A program made the translations under genes and the position numbers. Below are positions 6,623 to 7,121 of a stretch of DNA of 7,121 bases, in pieces. Position 1 is the stretch's first letter. Each line of letters starts with the position of its first letter. Source of the stretch: an uncultured Streptococcus sp. (lineage in GTDB: Bacteria > Bacillota > Bacilli > Lactobacillales > Streptococcaceae); contig CABSRC010000086.1 in the NCBI GenBank assembly GCA_902480035.1, positions 1 through 7,121 of the forward strand, given 5' to 3'. Below the pieces are notes generated by a model, which was not told the origin of the DNA, ran no database searches, and saw only the letters and a list, made by a program, of their open reading frames with translations.

Positions 6623-7060
6623 ATGAGAAAAAAGAAGAAAGTTCTCATATTGGGATTTACAGCAATTGCGTTATCAGGAGTGGCCATTATCGGTTCTCAA
6701 TATCCAAACTTGTTTTCAATTAATAGTCATCAAGTAAAGCAAGCCAGTCCCAAGGAACAACAGTTAGAAGATGTAAAAAAGCATGCAAAAGAAATTGAAG
6801 ATTTTGTAAAATCGTTAAGTCCTAAAGTTGAATCTGTCCAGATTGCTTGGGATGAAACACAATGGGAAGAAGTAGGAAATGGTACTCCTCAGAGCGGCGG
6901 TCAAGTTCTTCGAGTTTTTGGAGGCTTTAATCATATCCAAAATTCAAGTTGGAGTGTTTTGGTCTATTTAAAAGACGGTAAAAATGGCGAGAAAGATTTA
7001 ATCGAAGGTTTTGGTAGCGGTAGTCCACTTCGTGTAGAAGGAAAACTTTTTGACGAGTAG
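6623..7060 (+). CDS. Small membrane-anchored or secreted protein, unknown function
   Basis: I do not recognise a named family with confidence. ATG at 6623 is chosen because GGAGG (6614-6618) sits just before it and the 145-residue product then opens with a classical export signal: MRKKKK, then the hydrophobic LILGFTAIALSGVAIIG (~8-24). An earlier in-frame GTG at 6557 would add 22 residues, overlap the candidate promoter, and put non-signal residues in front. There is no lipobox cysteine, so the segment is either a signal peptide or an uncleaved N-terminal anchor. Outside the membrane, a Lys/Glu-rich helical part (SPKEQQLEDVKKHAKEIEDF) leads to a probable beta-rich domain with VESVQIAWDETQW, VGNGTPQSGGQVLRVFGGFN and SWSVLVYLKDG. 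The GNGTPQ-type segment recalls small uncharacterised exported proteins of streptococci, an impression from memory. It ends with a TAG stop and is separated from fruA by terminators, so it is not part of the fructose operon. Confidence 0.75.
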   Translation: MRKKKKVLILGFTAIALSGVAIIGSQYPNLFSINSHQVKQASPKEQQLEDVKKHAKEIEDFVKSLSPKVESVQIAWDETQWEEVGNGTPQSGGQVLRVFGGFNHIQNSSWSVLVYLKDGKNGEKDLIEGFGSGSPLRVEGKLFDE

Positions 7061-7064
7061 CCTT

Positions 7065-7078
7065 CTAAAAATTTTTAG
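7065..7078. repeat. A/T palindrome after the small exported-protein gene
   Basis: CTAAAAATTTTTAG is a perfect 14-bp palindrome starting 5 bp after the stop codon. With no unpaired loop and no GC stem it is a poor terminator, so transcription may continue into the next gene. Confidence 0.4.
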
Positions 7079-7092
7079 CAATTTATTAGATT

Positions 7093-7120
7093 TATAATAG
7101 AGATGGAAAAAAGATAAATG
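7093..7120 (+). promoter_or_regulatory. Possible promoter -10 box and start of a following gene
   Basis: A perfect TATAAT (7093-7098) lies in A/T-rich sequence without a clear -35 box. Twenty nt later comes ATG at 7118-7120, preceded by only a weak purine run (GGAAAAAAG, 7105-7113). The window ends one base further on, so the gene itself cannot be tested. The ATG at 7103 is followed by a stop after four codons. Confidence 0.25.
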
Positions 7121-7121
7121 A

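Noticed and set aside
1..7121. Defence system, CRISPR array, insertion sequence, tRNA or rRNA
   Set aside because: There are no spacer-repeat arrays, transposase-like proteins, nuclease/helicase genes or recognisable structural RNA genes on either strand.

Overview
The window looks like chromosome of a viridans-group (oral) Streptococcus. Supporting signs are moderate-to-low GC, textbook TTGACA/TATAAT promoters with AGGAGG ribosome binding sites, a large coiled-coil wall/surface protein of the SEC10/PgrA type, and the streptococcal gene order fruR-fruK-fruA. Short GTGGGA...TCCCAC-type terminator repeats between genes also fit. I cannot fix the species from sequence alone. All genes are on the + strand.

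Layout. (1) 1-152: a small intrinsic terminator closes whatever lies upstream, followed by a probable extended -10 promoter and leader. (2) 153-2474: a 773-residue exported surface protein with signal peptide, N-terminal coiled coil, central CAP/SCP-like domain, second coiled coil, and a C-terminal hydrophobic segment plus lysines. It lacks a normally placed LPXTG motif. (3) 2475-2702: a strong terminator, then a compact regulatory region with 10-bp tandem repeats, a near-consensus promoter, and a perfect CcpA cre match at the expected transcription start. (4) 2703-6327: the fructose operon fruR (DeoR-type regulator), fruK (1-phosphofructokinase) and fruA (fructose PTS EIIABC), joined by 4-nt start/stop overlaps. 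(5) 6328-6622: a structured intergenic element of about 200 bp with a small hairpin, a long imperfect hairpin and two nested terminator stems. (6) 6623-7060: a small membrane-anchored or secreted protein of unknown function. The window ends about where another gene may begin.

How it works together. FruA imports fructose and phosphorylates it to fructose-1-phosphate. FruK phosphorylates this to fructose-1,6-bisphosphate for glycolysis. FruR presumably senses a fructose metabolite and controls the promoter, with CcpA adding catabolite repression. The surface protein and the small exported protein have their own signals and are not evidently linked to fructose use.

I found no new defence, mobile or biosynthetic system. 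The least ordinary items are the composite structured repeat after fruA (with a related smaller element before fruR), the degenerate anchor of the surface protein, and the unnamed small exported protein.
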